From contig NZ_CP006842.1 in assembly GCF_000626675.1 (NCBI RefSeq), positions 2,666,001 to 2,730,000 on the forward strand: a stretch of 64,000 nt of DNA, read 5' to 3'. The notes beneath the pieces were generated by a model, which saw nothing but the letters and a program-made list of their open reading frames with translations, had not been told where the DNA came from and made no database searches. Below are positions 63,032 through 64,000 of the stretch, piece by piece. Numbering within the stretch: position 1 is the stretch's first letter; each line of letters starts with the position of its first letter. Both the position numbers and the translations under genes were made by a program. Origin of the DNA: Corynebacterium glyciniphilum AJ 3170 (GTDB taxonomy: Bacteria; Actinomycetota; Actinomycetes; Mycobacteriales; Mycobacteriaceae).

Positions 63032-64000
63032 AGGTGGCGAGCGAGGACAGTGCCCTCCTGATGGCATTCATAACCAGCTCTCGAAGCTCGCCGGGTGTAC
63101 GCAGATGGTGTTTGGTGAACCGCAGGACCTCCCATCCGAGATCCCGTAGTGCGAGAAACTGGTCGAAATCAACGTCGGTCTGACTGTGGGAGAGGTGGTG
63201 CGCGCCGTCGTAGTACACAGCGATCTTCAACTCGCGGCACCCCAGGTCCGGTAATGTGTGACGCGGCCAGCTACCGGGAGCCCCCGGTTCCAGGTCGACC
63301 CTCGTCTGTGACGTCCAGGAGTACGGTGCAGGCAAGAGGTCACGAACCATCAACCGCATCACGGTCTCCATCGGTGACTGGGCACCGTCGTCAGCGATGT
63401 CGAGCAGTGGTGCCAGCTCTTTCCGGTTGACCAGGCCCGCCGATGCCTCGAGAATCTCGGCACGCGTGATCCAGGTGCACTGGGCGAAAGCGTCGATAAA
63501 CTGCACAGCCCGGACCTCCTTCCGTGTCATACCGGGCACATCATGGACCCACCACTCGTGACGCGACGTGAGAATCGTCCACAGACACTGTGCGGCGGCG
63601 ACAGGCGGGGTCACCACTCTCAAGTTCGGGTAGCCGACGACAGGGGAGGTAACCTCCACGTTCTCCGGCAACGGTTGAATGACCGGGTACATGGGTACCC
63701 GCGCAGCCTCAGCGGTCACCGCGGATCTCCGGTGTTTGTTCCCGCTGAGCAGCACAACCGGCGCGTGGTCCGCCCAGTCCGGTCGCAGCCCGTGAGCTGC
63801 CGCAGCGCCCCACCCACCGAGCACGGCGTCCGGTCGGAGCAGATGATGTGCCAGAGCGCGGACCATGACGTCGCTTCCGAAGCCGCCGAAAGAGTCCGGG
63901 TCATGACCGTCTTCTGGCATGGGTACCACCACGTTGAACGCCACCTGCACGTAGCGGTGTCTAAGTTTCCAGTCGCTGACGGTGCCCGACGCCCGTAACT
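63027..64000 (-). CDS. DUF559/Vsr-like endonuclease-fold protein, possibly truncated at window end
   Basis: The C-terminal 80 residues, KIAVYYDGAHHLSHSQTDVD then DLGWEVLRFTKHHL, fit the DUF559 / very-short-patch-repair endonuclease-like fold (D...E-V-x-R-F). The N-terminal part, DAVLGGWGAAAAHGL followed by the VLL strand, resembles the AbiEi-type proteins common in actinomycetes. The function is unknown, with roles in defence or DNA processing often suggested. A GTG at 63950 is the first start-like codon in the conserved part, but the frame is open to the edge (with DWKLRHRYVQ upstream), so the true start may lie beyond the window. Confidence 0.65.
   Translation of the reverse strand, partial: LRASGTVSDWKLRHRYVQVAFNVVVPMPEDGHDPDSFGGFGSDVMVRALAHHLLRPDAVLGGWGAAAAHGLRPDWADHAPVVLLSGNKHRRSAVTAEAARVPMYPVIQPLPENVEVTSPVVGYPNLRVVTPPVAAAQCLWTILTSRHEWWVHDVPGMTRKEVRAVQFIDAFAQCTWITRAEILEASAGLVNRKELAPLLDIADDGAQSPMETVMRLMVRDLLPAPYSWTSQTRVDLEPGAPGSWPRHTLPDLGCRELKIAVYYDGAHHLSHSQTDVDFDQFLALRDLGWEVLRFTKHHLRTPGELRELVMNAIRRALSSLATS

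Overview
The window reads as chromosomal DNA from a GC-rich actinomycete, almost certainly a Corynebacterium. This rests on the class Ib nrdHIEF plus ferritin plus ctaD-serB neighbourhood, the prfB / ftsEX / smpB / tmRNA neighbourhood, a DtxR-type iron box, PaaR-type operators matching the C. glutamicum consensus as I recall it, a mycobacterial-19-kDa-like lipoprotein, and many GTG starts. The genus is an inference from gene order and protein character; no search was run. No phage, insertion sequence, CRISPR array or plasmid gene was seen.

Layout. (1) 1-7.4 kb: the end of an acyl-CoA ligase, a Pth2-like gene with serB, ctaD (aa3 oxidase), nrdF and ferritin. (2) 7.4-12.3 kb: nrdE, nrdI, an intruding MFS exporter, nrdH with NrdR-like boxes, and rpmJ. 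(3) 12.5-19.2 kb: a VKOR/DsbA-like disulfide pair around a tRNA-Ala(GGC), an alanine/glycine:cation symporter, an LpqH-like lipoprotein, and an acyl-CoA synthetase overlapping a PAP2 phosphatase. (4) 19.3-39.0 kb: a 20-kb phenylacetate island with paaABCDE-G-J-F-H, a GntR/MFS pair, a thioesterase, paaZ-paaI-MHS transporter-aldehyde dehydrogenase, copper amine oxidase-paaK, and a TetR regulator (PaaR). Together these encode a complete route from phenylethylamine via phenylacetaldehyde and phenylacetate to acetyl-CoA and succinyl-CoA. Three matching operators lie at the three main promoters. (5) 39.1-42.8 kb: cutinase-like protein, tmRNA, smpB, ftsX, ftsE. (6) 42.9-58.3 kb: accessory genes between ftsE and prfB, namely an AbgT transporter, a TetR/YqeB pair, putA, a methyltransferase, rtcB, a nonsense-broken small gene, and a galactose operon (galM, an SSS symporter, a small membrane protein, galT, galK) bracketed by two homologous palindromes. 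(7) 58.3-64 kb: prfB, two inositol-monophosphatase-family genes (the second HisN-like), pgi, and the edge of a DUF559-type gene.

The sequence is rich in long, nearly perfect inverted repeats at gene ends, most without a U-tract, and in compact operons with ATGA overlaps. The observations most worth following are the paired palindromes around the gal operon inside the split prfB-ftsE neighbourhood, a shared AACCGATTA motif upstream of ctaD and ftn, the reorganised nrd locus with NrdR boxes 32 bp apart, a proline-containing leader ORF plus hairpin before putA, and the phenylethylamine-to-Paa regulon.
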